Part shown: piece by piece, positions 41,224 through 50,197 of the stretch
How the letters are laid out: each line of letters starts with the position of its first letter
Position numbering within the stretch: position 1 is the first letter of the stretch
DNA from: [Clostridium] aminophilum
GTDB taxonomy: Bacteria > Bacillota > Clostridia > Lachnospirales > Lachnospiraceae
DNA length: 58,391 nt
NCBI RefSeq assembly: GCF_900101295.1
Contig: NZ_FOIL01000017.1
Span: forward strand, 1-58,391
Direction: 5' to 3'
Translations under genes and position numbers: made by a program
The notes under the pieces: model-generated
Seen by the model: only the letters and a program-made list of their open reading frames with translations
Databases searched by the model: none
Told to the model about the DNA's origin: nothing

Positions 41224-42810
41224 TTATTCGCCGGACTTGCCGTAGTTGGAGAGAACTCTCGCGGACGGATCGGTGACATCACAGCCCTTCCAGCTGCGGT
41301 TCGGCATCCAGAAATCTTTTACGAGGGTTGCCTGACCCGGATAGTATTTCTCGAAGATCTCCCGGTATAACAGGGATTCTTTGGTAAATGGCGTCGCGAA
41401 CTCGTATTTCCCGCAGCGGGTCCTGAACTCCTCGTCGGTGTAGAAGGACTCGGCATACTCCATCAGATCATCCCGGAGCGAGTGACCGACGGCGTCGGAA
41501 AATGCAGCCTTTTCTCTCATCAGAATGTCGTGCGGGATCAGCCCGTCCTTCTCAAATGCGTGGCGCAGAAGGTATTTGCCGATGCCGTAGGTGTTCATCT
41601 TCTTTGCCGGATCGATCTTCATGACGTAATCCACGAAATCCAGGTCGCCGAAGGGAACGCGGGCCTCAATGCTGTTGACCGCGATGCAGCGGTCTGCGCG
41701 GAGAACATCGTACTGATGAATCTCACGGATGCGTTTTTCCGCTTCCTGCTGGAAGCTTTCCGGATCCGGTGCAAAATCAGTGTATTTGTAGCCGAAGAGC
41801 TCATCGGAGATTTCTCCGGTCAGAAGAACGCGGACATCGCTGTCTTCGTGGATCGCTTTGCATACCAGATACATGCCGATGGAAGCGCGGATCGTGGTGA
41901 TGTCGTAGGTGCCGAGGGCGGCGATGACCGGCTCCAGAGCATGGATGACATCGTCTTTGCTGATGATGACCTCGTGGTGCTCGGACTGGATATAGTCGGC
42001 AACTTCACGGGCGTATTTCAGGTCAATGGCGTCTTTGTCCATGCCGATGGACCAGGTGCGGAGTTTCTTGCCCGGCATGAGTTTGGCGGAGATTCCGCAG
42101 ACCAGAGAGGAGTCCAGACCGCCGCTCAGAAGGAAACCGAGCGGCGCGTCGGCGTCGAGGCGTTTCCGAACGCCGGAGATCAGCAGATCGTGGATCTGCC
42201 CGCACACTTCTTCCACATCAGCCGGGTTGTAGGAAGTCACCGCACACAGATCGAGGTAGCAGGTGAACTTGCCGCCTTTATAGTAGTGGCCCGGCGGGAA
42301 CGGGAAGATCCTGTCACAGATTCCGATGAGGTTCTTCGGTTCGGAAGCGAAGAGAATGACTCCACCCTGATCGTATCCGTAGTAGAGCGGCCGGATGCCG
42401 ATCGGGTCTCTGGCGGCAATCCAGTCGCCGGTTTTGGCATCGTAGAGAAGCATCGCGTATTCGGCGTCCAGCTTGCGGAACATTTCGGTGCCGTATTTCT
42501 CCCACATCGGAAGAAGAATTTCACAGTCGCTTCCGCTGGAAAATGTATAACCGTCACGTTCCAGATCCTTTTTTAAAGGACGGAAATCATAGATCTCACC
42601 ATTGCAGACGGCAAAGCTCCCATTTCGCTCGAAGGGCTGCATGCCGGCGTCGGACAGATCCATGATCGCCAGGCGGTTGAAGCCGATCCAGCCATTGCCG
42701 GTCTGCGCGATCCGGGTATCGTCCGGACCGCGGGATTTCGTTTTTGCAAGCGCCTTCTTCATGACTTCATAGGAAGCGCGTTTGTCGCAGTAACCCATGA
42801 TTGAACACAT
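41224..42810 (-). CDS. asnB: Asparagine synthetase (glutamine-hydrolysing)
   Basis: A 528-residue two-domain enzyme. Cys2 (MCSIMGYC) is the glutaminase nucleophile; SRGPDDTRI is the following loop. The synthase domain has LLSGGLDSSL, the PP-loop for aspartate adenylation, and RVPFGDLDFVDYVM. It moves the amide of glutamine to aspartate. RBS AAGGAGGAAATC precedes the ATG. A leader of about 275 bases with a terminator and a second hairpin separates it from its promoter. It is upstream of glnN. Confidence 0.94.
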   Translation of the reverse strand: MCSIMGYCDKRASYEVMKKALAKTKSRGPDDTRIAQTGNGWIGFNRLAIMDLSDAGMQPFERNGSFAVCNGEIYDFRPLKKDLERDGYTFSSGSDCEILLPMWEKYGTEMFRKLDAEYAMLLYDAKTGDWIAARDPIGIRPLYYGYDQGGVILFASEPKNLIGICDRIFPFPPGHYYKGGKFTCYLDLCAVTSYNPADVEEVCGQIHDLLISGVRKRLDADAPLGFLLSGGLDSSLVCGISAKLMPGKKLRTWSIGMDKDAIDLKYAREVADYIQSEHHEVIISKDDVIHALEPVIAALGTYDITTIRASIGMYLVCKAIHEDSDVRVLLTGEISDELFGYKYTDFAPDPESFQQEAEKRIREIHQYDVLRADRCIAVNSIEARVPFGDLDFVDYVMKIDPAKKMNTYGIGKYLLRHAFEKDGLIPHDILMREKAAFSDAVGHSLRDDLMEYAESFYTDEEFRTRCGKYEFATPFTKESLLYREIFEKYYPGQATLVKDFWMPNRSWKGCDVTDPSARVLSNYGKSGE

Positions 42811-42901
42811 ATGATTTCCTCCTTATTGGTTCCACGTTCGCGATGACGGATATCAGACGGAAAGCAAATCCACTAAGCTCGAAAACACCAGCCTCAGCAC
42901 G

Positions 42902-42938
42902 CTATTTCACTAAGCAGCATAGCTGCCAAGTGAAATAT
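42902..42938 (-). other. Strong hairpin in the asnB leader
   Basis: ATTTCACT-N2-GCAGC and its inverted partner pair over 13 of 15 bases around a TAT loop, between the leader terminator and the asnB start. Possibly an mRNA element that acts after read-through. Confidence 0.45.
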
Positions 42939-42958
42939 GCGTCGCGAAGTGCTCCACC

Positions 42959-43009
42959 AAAAAAAGAGGGCAGTGACACGATCAGTTCTGATCGGCGCCA
43001 TTGCCCTCT
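42959..43009 (-). terminator. Intrinsic terminator in the asnB leader (attenuator)
   Basis: On the minus strand AGAGGGCA (43009-43002) pairs with TGCCCTCT (42972-42965), with an inner perfect CGATCAG/CTGATCG stem and a run of seven T at the end. It lies about 75-125 bases after the predicted start point and before asnB, so it would block the operon unless read through. Nothing in 42811-43667 encodes a convincing protein; the stretch is a pair of divergent leaders. Confidence 0.85.
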
Positions 43010-43092
43010 GTCATTGAAGTCTTATGATATCCGGATGGAAAAAGCCACCCCGCAAGTCCCATCGTATCGCGGATGTAATTTTTATGTTGCAC

Positions 43093-43121
43093 ATTGTAGC
43101 CACATCTTTTTTGGATGTCAA
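43093..43121 (-). promoter_or_regulatory. Promoter of the asnB-glnN operon
   Basis: On the minus strand TTGACA (43121-43116), 17-base spacer and TACAAT (43098-43093). Expected start near 43086. Confidence 0.85.
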
Positions 43122-43280
43122 GAGAATTTTGAAAATTATCTTTTGGGGAAAGAAGTGCGCGGTGACATATCTTCCGAAGTATATATGTTTGCGGGCAGTT
43201 TGACCGGCAAATTGGAAAATATGCATAAATAACGCCTGTTTTCATAAGCGGATTTCCCATAGGGAATTCTTGGAAAAATG

Positions 43281-43309
43281 TTGACTTGCGAAACCAGACT
43301 TGCTATAAA
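43281..43309 (+). promoter_or_regulatory. Promoter of glnA and the ANTAR gene
   Basis: TTGACT (43281-43286), 17-base spacer and TATAAA (43304-43309). Expected start near 43316. It is divergent from the asnB promoter 160 bases away. Confidence 0.8.
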
Positions 43310-43385
43310 TGGTACATGAAAAAAATTATGTCGTTTCGAAGGTGCTTGAAATTACAGATTCGAATTGAATACAGCAGTTGAGCAA

Positions 43386-43444
43386 AGGCGTTCACTTCGC
43401 GCTCGGGAGCTTCTTCCGGGTGTGGGAGTGGACGCCTCATTTTT
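43386..43444 (+). terminator. Intrinsic terminator in the glnA leader (attenuator)
   Basis: AGGCGTTCACT (43386-43396) pairs with AGTGGACGCCT (43427-43437) over 11 positions with one wobble, followed by CA and five T. It lies about 70-128 bases after the predicted start point, the same geometry as in the asnB leader, and more than 200 bases before glnA. Confidence 0.75.
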
Positions 43445-43562
43445 GTGCAGAGCACTTAGCGAGGTATTTTCGAGCTTAGTGCGAGCCACGCATCGACCCT
43501 TAACGAGGCGAAGCCGAGTTTAGTGGAGATGCGTTACCCTGTATTCTGAGCTTCGCAATAAA

Positions 43563-43625
43563 GCGCACGCCGCTGAATGGAAACATGTCACCTTGCGGTG
43601 ACCAGCGGCGGCGCGCAAAGTCCGC
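43563..43625. repeat. Interspersed structured repeat B, copy 2
   Basis: Nearly identical to 236-297, with the same outer GCGCACGCCGCTG/CAGCGGCGGCGCGC pairing and inner GTCACC/GGTGAC hairpin. Here it lies in the glnA 5' leader, 42 bases before the start codon. Confidence 0.75.
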
Positions 43626-43667
43626 AGGCAGACTTTGATATACAATCCTTCGACGAAAGGAGAACAC

Positions 43668-44909
43668 ATGAAATCGACGCAGGATGTAAAGAATTTTATT
43701 GAAGAAGAGAATATCCAATTCATCAAACTGATGTACATCGATGCGTTCGGCGTACAGAAGAATATCGCAATCATGCCGGATGAACTGGAGAGGGCGTTCC
43801 GCGGCGGAATTTCCTTCGACGCTTCGGCGATCGCGGGGTTTGATGACGGGATCCGCAGCGATCTGTTCCTGGATCCGGATCCGGACACGCTGACCATTGT
43901 TCCGTGGCGGCCGATCGAGGGAAAGGTCGCGAGAATGTTCTGCGATGTCCGTTACCCGAGCGGCAAGATCTACGGCGACGACACCCGACAGATTCTGAAG
44001 CAGGCCATCGTTGCGGCACATCAGGCCGGAATCCGGGTCAATTTCGGCGCGGAGGTGGAATTCTATCTCTTCCGTCTCGACGAAAACGGAGAACCCACCA
44101 GAATTCCGCAGGATCATGCGTCTTACATGGACAGCGAGCCCCTTGACCGCGGCGCAAACATCCGTCGGGACATCTGTTTTTCCCTGATCGATATGGGCAT
44201 CCGGCCGGAGGCCTCCCATCACGAGCAGGGACCGGGCCAGAATGAGATCGACTTCCGCTACAGCGATGCGCTGACCGCGGCCGACAATAACCTGACGTTC
44301 AAATGGGTGGTTAAGAGCATTGCCGAGTCCAACGGCATGTGGGCAGATTTCTCGCCGAAGCCCATCGATGACGAGCCGGGAAACGGCATGCATCTGAACA
44401 TTTCCGTGATGAAAGACGATGAGTCCGAGCCGGACGACGAGGAAGTGCGGAAGCTGAATATGGAATTCATGGCGGGCATCATGGAGCACATCCGTGAGAT
44501 CACCCTGTTCCTGAATCCGACGCAAGGCTCCTACCGGAGACTCGGCAATATGAAAGCCCCGGGCTTTGTGAGCTGGTCCGAGCAGAACCGCTCGCAGCTG
44601 ATCCGTATTCCGGCGGTAAAGGGAACGGAGGGAAGACGGTTTGAACTTCGCTCACCCGATCCGACCGCCAATCCGTATCTGGCGTACGCGATGCTGATCT
44701 ATGCCGGCATCGACGGCGTAAAGCATCATCTGACGCCGCCGGATCCGGTGGATCAGAACCTTTACACGGCGGATCCGCGGCTGACGGAGACGATGAAAAA
44801 GCTTCCGAGCAAGCTCGAAGAGGCGATCCGCTACGCGGCAGACAGTATATTTGTAAAGAATGTTCTTCCGGAGAATATTCTGCGGCTCTACTGCGAAAGA
44901 AGCCGGTGA
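43668..44909 (+). CDS. glnA: Glutamine synthetase type I
   Basis: A 413-residue GS of the type I class, shorter than the usual 440-470. Visible are FIKLMYIDAFGVQKN at the start, GAEVEFYLF, HHEQGPGQNEIDFRY with metal and glutamate ligands, GNGMHLNIS, and RRFELRSPDPTANPYL near the end. The usual PTVNSYKRL segment is PTQGSYRRLG. No adenylylation loop tyrosine of the enteric kind is evident. RBS GAAAGGAG sets the ATG at 43668. It is followed by the ANTAR regulator gene. Confidence 0.9.
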   Translation: MKSTQDVKNFIEEENIQFIKLMYIDAFGVQKNIAIMPDELERAFRGGISFDASAIAGFDDGIRSDLFLDPDPDTLTIVPWRPIEGKVARMFCDVRYPSGKIYGDDTRQILKQAIVAAHQAGIRVNFGAEVEFYLFRLDENGEPTRIPQDHASYMDSEPLDRGANIRRDICFSLIDMGIRPEASHHEQGPGQNEIDFRYSDALTAADNNLTFKWVVKSIAESNGMWADFSPKPIDDEPGNGMHLNISVMKDDESEPDDEEVRKLNMEFMAGIMEHIREITLFLNPTQGSYRRLGNMKAPGFVSWSEQNRSQLIRIPAVKGTEGRRFELRSPDPTANPYLAYAMLIYAGIDGVKHHLTPPDPVDQNLYTADPRLTETMKKLPSKLEEAIRYAADSIFVKNVLPENILRLYCERSR

Positions 44910-45015
44910 TACGGCGGAGGCAATACGGCCGTAAAGCACCGGCGGGCGCGGAAATGAGCCCGTAAGGCGAAGAAAGGAAACAACCAGACCAATGACGGTC
45001 GGAAGGGAGGTACAC

Positions 45016-45603
45016 ATGGCAGGGAAGGGCCAGGGAACGGTCCTGATCGCGGCACCCACGCCGGCGATTCAGACGACGATGCGGTCCGCATTGCCGGCAG
45101 AGATCGGCCATGTGTATACCGTGACATCCATGACGCTGGCGCTGCAGAAAATTCAGCGTGAGCCGGTGGATCTGCTGATGATCTACTCGCCGCTCACCGA
45201 TTCCCCCGGTATCCGGGAGGCGATCGAGCTTGCGCAGTCGCGGAACATCGGCATTCTCCTTCTGGTGAAGGCGGATGTCTATGATCAGGTACAGTACCGT
45301 GCCGCTTCCGCCGGCATTTTCGTTCTGGCCCGCCCGACGACGCGGCAGGCCATCGCTCAGACGATCGGCGTTCTTCTCTCCTCCCAGCAGAAAGTGCGGA
45401 AACTGGAAAATGAAAACGCGCTCCTGCGCCGGAAACTCGATGATCTCCGGATTGTCAGCCGCGCGAAATGCGTTCTCGTCGAGAAAAAGCATATGACGGA
45501 AGAAGAGGCGCACCGGTACATCGAAAAACTGGCGATGGATTCGTGCATCACCAAGCGCGAGGCGGCGCAGGATCTGATCCGCAGACTGGATCATTTCCCG
45601 TAA
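45016..45603 (+). CDS. ANTAR-domain RNA-binding antiterminator
   Basis: A 195-residue protein with a receiver-like N-terminal half (about 10-120; VLIAAPTPAIQTTM, DLLMIYSPLTDSPG), in which the usual acidic pocket and phosphorylation aspartate are not obvious, followed by a coiled-coil linker and a C-terminal ANTAR domain (about 138-190; RAKCVLVEKKHMTEEEAHRYI, then DSCITKREAAQDLI). ANTAR proteins bind paired RNA hairpins and prevent leader termination. It lies 106 bases after glnA, and both local operons have leader terminators, so these are its likely targets. RBS GGAAGGGAGG sets the start. Confidence 0.88.
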   Translation: MAGKGQGTVLIAAPTPAIQTTMRSALPAEIGHVYTVTSMTLALQKIQREPVDLLMIYSPLTDSPGIREAIELAQSRNIGILLLVKADVYDQVQYRAASAGIFVLARPTTRQAIAQTIGVLLSSQQKVRKLENENALLRRKLDDLRIVSRAKCVLVEKKHMTEEEAHRYIEKLAMDSCITKREAAQDLIRRLDHFP

Positions 45604-45691
45604 ACGATCGGAAGCGGAATCCGAAAAAGACAACAGAAAAGGAAACAGAAAAAGGAAACAAGGTAAACCGTTTACAGAAAGGTCAGATATC

Positions 45692-46885
45692 ATGGCAGCA
45701 AAGATCAACAGTAATTTTGGAAATGTCAGCGAGAGTTATCTGTTTGCGGAGGTGGCGCGTCTGGTCGCGGAATTCCAGAAGGCGAATCCGGACCGCAAGG
45801 TCATCCGCATGGGCATCGGCGATGTGACGAGACCGCTCGCGAAAACCGTGGTGAAAGCGATGCAGGATGCGGCAGCAGAGCAGGGAAAAACGGAGACATT
45901 TCACGGATACGGCCCGGAGCAGGGATATGATTTCCTCAAGGATTCCATCCGGAAGTACTATGCAGATTACGGCGTTACCCTTGATCCGGACGAGATCTTC
46001 ATCTCAGACGGTGCCAAGAGCGACTGCGGCAATATTCTGAATATCTTTGCGGAGGATAACCTCGTGCTTGTCCCGGATCCGGTTTATCCGGTGTACGTGG
46101 ACACCAACACGATGGACGGCCGCCGCGTGATCTTTGCGGAAGCAAATGAGGCAAACGGCTTCCTTCCGATGCCGGAAGACATAAAGACGGACGAGGTTCC
46201 GGACATCATTTATCTGTGCTCCCCGAACAACCCGACCGGTGCGGTCTACGATCATTCACAGCTGAAGGTATGGGTGGATTACGCAAATGCGCACGGAAGC
46301 GTAATCCTGTTCGACGCGGCGTATGAGTGCTTCGTGACCGGCGATATGCCGCACAGCATTTTCGAGATCGAGGGCGCGAAGACCTGTGCAATTGAGATCT
46401 GCTCTTTCTCGAAGACTGCCGGTTTCACCGGAACCCGCTGCGGATACACCGTTGTTCCGCTGGATCTTGTCCGCGACGGGAGAAGCCTCAACAAGATGTG
46501 GCTTCGCCGCCAGTGCACCAAGTTTAACGGAACCGCATACATCGTTCAGCGCGGCGCGGCTGCGGTGTTTACTCCGGAAGGTGAGAAGGAAGTAAAGGAG
46601 AATATTGATTACTACCGCGGGAACGCGAAAATCATGACCGACACCATGGACAAACTCGGAATCTTCTATACCGGCGGAAAAAACTCGCCCTATGTATGGT
46701 TCAAGTGCCCGAACGGCATGGAATCCTGGGAGTTCTTCCGCGTGCTGCTGAATGAACTCGGTATCGTCGGAACTCCGGGCGCGGGCTTCGGCCCGGCCGG
46801 AAAGAATTTCTTCCGGCTGACCGCATTTTCCACGAGAGAGGCAACCGAGGAAGCCATGAAGAAGTTCTGCGAGTATTTCCGTTAA
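45692..46885 (+). CDS. dapL: LL-diaminopimelate aminotransferase
   Basis: A 397-residue PLP enzyme converting tetrahydrodipicolinate directly to LL-diaminopimelate for lysine and peptidoglycan. Motifs: NVSESYLFAEVARLV, GIGDVTRPLAKTVVKAM, FHGYGPEQGYDFLK, YLCSPNNPTGAVYD, and the Schiff-base lysine in ICSFSKTAGFTGTRCGY. It opens typically for the clostridial group. RBS AGAAAGGTC. It probably begins a new unit. Confidence 0.94.
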   Translation: MAAKINSNFGNVSESYLFAEVARLVAEFQKANPDRKVIRMGIGDVTRPLAKTVVKAMQDAAAEQGKTETFHGYGPEQGYDFLKDSIRKYYADYGVTLDPDEIFISDGAKSDCGNILNIFAEDNLVLVPDPVYPVYVDTNTMDGRRVIFAEANEANGFLPMPEDIKTDEVPDIIYLCSPNNPTGAVYDHSQLKVWVDYANAHGSVILFDAAYECFVTGDMPHSIFEIEGAKTCAIEICSFSKTAGFTGTRCGYTVVPLDLVRDGRSLNKMWLRRQCTKFNGTAYIVQRGAAAVFTPEGEKEVKENIDYYRGNAKIMTDTMDKLGIFYTGGKNSPYVWFKCPNGMESWEFFRVLLNELGIVGTPGAGFGPAGKNFFRLTAFSTREATEEAMKKFCEYFR

Positions 46886-47168
46886 ATCCACCATTTATTG
46901 ATCGGAATGGAACATGCCGGGGCAAAAATATGCCGGACCGGCAGAGATACGGCGGATTTCCGCACAGACGGAGTCCGTCCGTAATAGTGTATGTGTTTCA
47001 TGCGTCGGGACCAGAGCGGTTCCGGCGTTGTGTTTTGCGTGACAGAGGGGATCGAAGAAAACGGCAAAAAACGTTTTGGCGGACCGGGGCGGGATCTCCG
47101 TCAGGTGATCTGCCGAAAGGGAATGAAACATCAGGAAGACAGGGAAGAGAAAGAGAGGAGAAAGAAAA

Positions 47169-48773
47169 ATGGTAAAGTATGTATTTGTATCGGGCGGTGT
47201 CGTATCGGGACTCGGAAAAGGAATCACCGCAGCGTCTCTCGGAAGACTGCTGAAAGCGCGCGGCTATAAAGTAACCATGCAGAAGTTTGATCCGTACATC
47301 AACGTGGATCCGGGAACCATGAACCCGACGCAGCACGGAGAGGTCTTTGTCACCGACGACGGTACGGAGACGGATCTGGACCTCGGTCATTATGAGCGTT
47401 TTATTGATGAGAGCCTGAACCGCAACTCCAACGTGACCAGCGGAAAGATCTACTGGTCCGTTCTGAACAAAGAGCGCCATGGAGATTACGGCGGCGGCAC
47501 CGTTCAGGTCATCCCGCACATCACCAATGAGATCAAATCCCGTTTCTACCGCCCGGAGAACCCGGATGAGGACCGCATCGCCATCATTGAGATCGGCGGA
47601 ACCGCCGGAGATATCGAGTCCACCCCGTTCTTCGAGGCGATCCGTCAGTTCCAGTTTGATGTCGGCCACGAGAATGCCATCATGATTCACGTTACGCTGG
47701 TGCCGTATCTGAAAGCGTCTCAGGAACTCAAGACCAAGCCGACGCAGATGAGTGTCCGGGAGCTGATGCGCATGGGAATCCGTCCGGACATTCTGGTATG
47801 CCGTACCGATTACCCGCTGGGACAGCACATCAAAGACAAGATCGCACTCTTCTGCAATGTTCCGGTGAGCCATGTCATCGAGAACCTGGACTGCGGTTCC
47901 CTGTACGAAGTGCCGCTGATGATGGAGGATGAGCATCTGGCGGATGTGGTCTGTGAGAGCCTGAAACTTGACTGCCCGAAGCCGGATCTGTGCGACTGGA
48001 AGGCGATGGTGGATGCCCTCAATCATCCGGAACACAGCGCGGAGATCGCAATCTGCGGAAAATACACCGAGCTTCACGATGCCTACCTCAGCGTGGTTGA
48101 GGCCCTGAAGCACGGCGGCTTTGCAAACCGCGCCGACGTGAAGATCCGATGGATCGACACCGAGGTTGTGGAGCGGGAAGGCACGGAAAAACTCCTGGAG
48201 GGCGTCGACGGCATTCTCGTTCCGGGAGGCTTTGGAAACCGCGGAACCGAGGGCATGATCGCCTGTGTGAAATACGCGCGTGAAAACCGCATCCCGTATC
48301 TCGGCATCTGCCTCGGCATGCAGATGGCGGTCATCGAGTTTTCAAGACACGTGCTCGGATATGACGACGCGAACTCTTCCGAACTTGCGCCGGAGACCAT
48401 GCATCCGGTGATCGATCTTCTGCCGGAGCAGAAAGATGTGGAAAATATCGGCGGAACCCTTCGCCTCGGCGCGTATCCCTGCGTTCTGGAAGAGGGATCT
48501 CTGGCGGAAGAACTCTACGGAACAAGAGAGATCTCCGAGAGACACAGACACCGCTATGAGTTCAACAACGATTACCGCGAGCCGCTCCGCAAAGCAGGCA
48601 TGCGCCTGTCCGGCCTTTCTCCGGACAACCGCATCGTCGAGATGGTGGAGATCCCGGAGCATCCGTTCTTTATCGGGACTCAGGCACATCCGGAACTGAA
48701 ATCCAGACCGAACAAGGCTCATCCGTTATTCCGGGGCCTGGTAAAAGCGGCGGTTGCGCACCACGAGAAATAA
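47169..48773 (+). CDS. pyrG: CTP synthase
   Basis: A 534-residue amidotransferase that aminates UTP to CTP. The synthetase domain starts with [18 protein letters not shown] and has [19 protein letters not shown]. The C-terminal glutaminase domain carries the nucleophile Cys381 in YLGICLGMQ and the His507/Glu509 pair in QAHPELKSR. Length and layout are normal. RBS GAGAGGAGAAAG. The 283-base gap before it holds no gene that I can support. Confidence 0.96.
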   Translation: MVKYVFVSGGVVSGLGKGITAASLGRLLKARGYKVTMQKFDPYINVDPGTMNPTQHGEVFVTDDGTETDLDLGHYERFIDESLNRNSNVTSGKIYWSVLNKERHGDYGGGTVQVIPHITNEIKSRFYRPENPDEDRIAIIEIGGTAGDIESTPFFEAIRQFQFDVGHENAIMIHVTLVPYLKASQELKTKPTQMSVRELMRMGIRPDILVCRTDYPLGQHIKDKIALFCNVPVSHVIENLDCGSLYEVPLMMEDEHLADVVCESLKLDCPKPDLCDWKAMVDALNHPEHSAEIAICGKYTELHDAYLSVVEALKHGGFANRADVKIRWIDTEVVEREGTEKLLEGVDGILVPGGFGNRGTEGMIACVKYARENRIPYLGICLGMQMAVIEFSRHVLGYDDANSSELAPETMHPVIDLLPEQKDVENIGGTLRLGAYPCVLEEGSLAEELYGTREISERHRHRYEFNNDYREPLRKAGMRLSGLSPDNRIVEMVEIPEHPFFIGTQAHPELKSRPNKAHPLFRGLVKAAVAHHEK

Positions 48774-48972
48774 TCTTCCGGTCGGATGAATTCTGCTTTA
48801 CGGCAGTATCAGCCTGTGAGCATACAGCCGTCGGAATCCATAATCTTCCGGCTAAATGAAATCGGATTCGCGGCAGGGCAGAGAGTTCAAATAATAAAAA
48901 ACATTATTTGCAAAAAAAGCCCGAAAAGAAGCCGATTCCGCAAAGATGAAAATAAATTCCGGATTGATGGAA

Positions 48973-49004
48973 ATGTTGTAAGTACAACATGAAGATGATA
49001 TAAT
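48973..49004 (+). promoter_or_regulatory. Type IV pilus operon promoter overlapped by a palindrome
   Basis: TTGTAA (48976-48981), 17-base spacer and TATAAT (48999-49004). ATGTTGTA-AG-TACAACAT (48973-48990) is a perfect palindrome lying across the -35 box, so a repressor bound there would block polymerase. The rest of the 48774-49155 gap has no gene, only the hairpins listed below. Confidence 0.75.
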
Positions 49005-49022
49005 TTAATATAAGAAATTAAG

Positions 49023-49067
49023 GATAGACAGCTGACAAATAGGACAATTCCTGTGAGGCTGTCTATC
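49023..49067 (+). other. Structured leader hairpin of the pilus operon
   Basis: GATAGACAGC (49023-49032) pairs perfectly with GCTGTCTATC (49058-49067), with an inner AGGA/TCCT stem. It begins about 12 bases after the predicted start point and has no T tract. It could be an attenuator part or a binding site in RNA. Confidence 0.5.
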
Positions 49068-49072
49068 TTGTA

Positions 49073-49115
49073 TCATAAGGGATTTCTCCGGATTTCCCTA
49101 TGACACAAAAACGCT
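49073..49115. repeat. Interspersed palindromic repeat A, copy 2
   Basis: The same plan as 183-225: TCATA-rich arm, TTTCTCC centre, CCCTATGA arm, then CACAAAAACGCT. Arms differ from copy 1 at several positions but remain partly complementary. Confidence 0.6.
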
Positions 49116-49155
49116 GTTTTGAAAAGACCGGTTCAGCAAGGAAAGAAGGGGAAAA

Positions 49156-50007
49156 TTGAGTTTCCAGGAGATTGCGGGGATGCCGTTTCTAGCGGCTTAT
49201 ATTCTGATCGTGGCATTTTTCGCCGGGAGCGCCTTCGGGAGCTTTTTCAACTGCTGGGCGTGGCGGATCGTTCACCATGAGAGTATTCTTCACGGCCGGA
49301 GTCACTGTCCGGCGTGCGGACATCCGCTGGGTGTCCTGGACCTCATCCCGGTGTTCAGCTGGTTTCTCCTCCATGGAAAATGCCGGTACTGCAACGGGAA
49401 GATCTCCCCGCGGTATGTGATCGCGGAGATTCTGAGCGGTGCGGGATTCGTCCTCTGTGTGTTGCGGTTCGGACTGACGATGGAGACGGCGCGGGCGGTG
49501 CTGCTCTTTTGTTTTCTCTTTGTACTGTCACTGGTCGATCTGGAATCCTACCTGATTCCGGACCGGTTTATTCTGGCAATTCTGGCGCTCTGGGCGGTTA
49601 CGCTTCCCATGATCCTCCGGGAGCAGGCGATGACAGCCATGAGTGCCATGGAGAACGTGACGGAGAACTTCGGCGCACTGATCGGAAAAGGGTATCTCCT
49701 CGGAACTGTTTCGGGAATAGCGGTCGGCGGAGCGATGCTGATCATTTCGCTGATCTTTGACCGGGTGACCGGGAAGGAGAGTCTCGGCGGCGGTGACATC
49801 AAACTGTTTTTTGCTGCGGGATTGTATCTCGGCGCGGCGGGAGGACTCCTGTGTGTGATGGTGTCCTGTTTTATCGGACTGATCTTCGCGTTTTTGATGC
49901 GGCAGGAGAGGATTCCGTTCGGGCCGTCGATCTCGGCGGCATTTATGATCACATTCCTCTTCGGTGATCCGGTGATCCGGTGGTATCTGAGCCTTCTCGG
50001 GGTATAG
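49156..50007 (+). CDS. pilD: Prepilin peptidase / N-methyltransferase
   Basis: An A24 aspartic membrane protease that cleaves and methylates type IV prepilins; 283 residues with about eight helices. The N-terminal cytosolic loop has two CxxC pairs (CPACGHPLG and CRYCNGK), typical of bifunctional PilD. The catalytic aspartates are Asp128 in LVDLESYLIPD and Asp214 in LGGGDIKLFF. The start is a TTG at 49156 preceded by AGAAGGGG; an ATG eight codons later would cut the first helix. First gene of the pilus run. Confidence 0.9.
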   Translation: MSFQEIAGMPFLAAYILIVAFFAGSAFGSFFNCWAWRIVHHESILHGRSHCPACGHPLGVLDLIPVFSWFLLHGKCRYCNGKISPRYVIAEILSGAGFVLCVLRFGLTMETARAVLLFCFLFVLSLVDLESYLIPDRFILAILALWAVTLPMILREQAMTAMSAMENVTENFGALIGKGYLLGTVSGIAVGGAMLIISLIFDRVTGKESLGGGDIKLFFAAGLYLGAAGGLLCVMVSCFIGLIFAFLMRQERIPFGPSISAAFMITFLFGDPVIRWYLSLLGV

Positions 50008-50197
50008 GATGCGGTCCGGTAAACGGAAAGACTTTCCCGGACTGTTGGATGTGAGCCGGTGAGCGGAAAGTCTTCATCAATACCTGTCAGCGGACCGGGA
50101 TGGATGACTGGGGGGAAAGAATGCGGTAAGAACAGCGGACAGAAGACGCCAGGCACTAGAACCGGCGGCGGGTTCGGCTTTATAAAAGGGGTTGCGT

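Noticed and set aside
41482-42576. A 364-codon plus-strand open frame opposite asnB
   Set aside because: Antisense to a complete asparagine synthetase, with no recognisable features.
42959-43086. T-box riboswitch upstream of asnB
   Set aside because: A GGGTGG string is present but the TGGNACCGCG core and specifier-loop layout are missing; attenuation by the ANTAR protein fits better.
42982-43260. A 92-residue minus-strand open frame covering the asnB promoter
   Set aside because: It overlaps a near-consensus promoter and the leader terminator and has no RBS.
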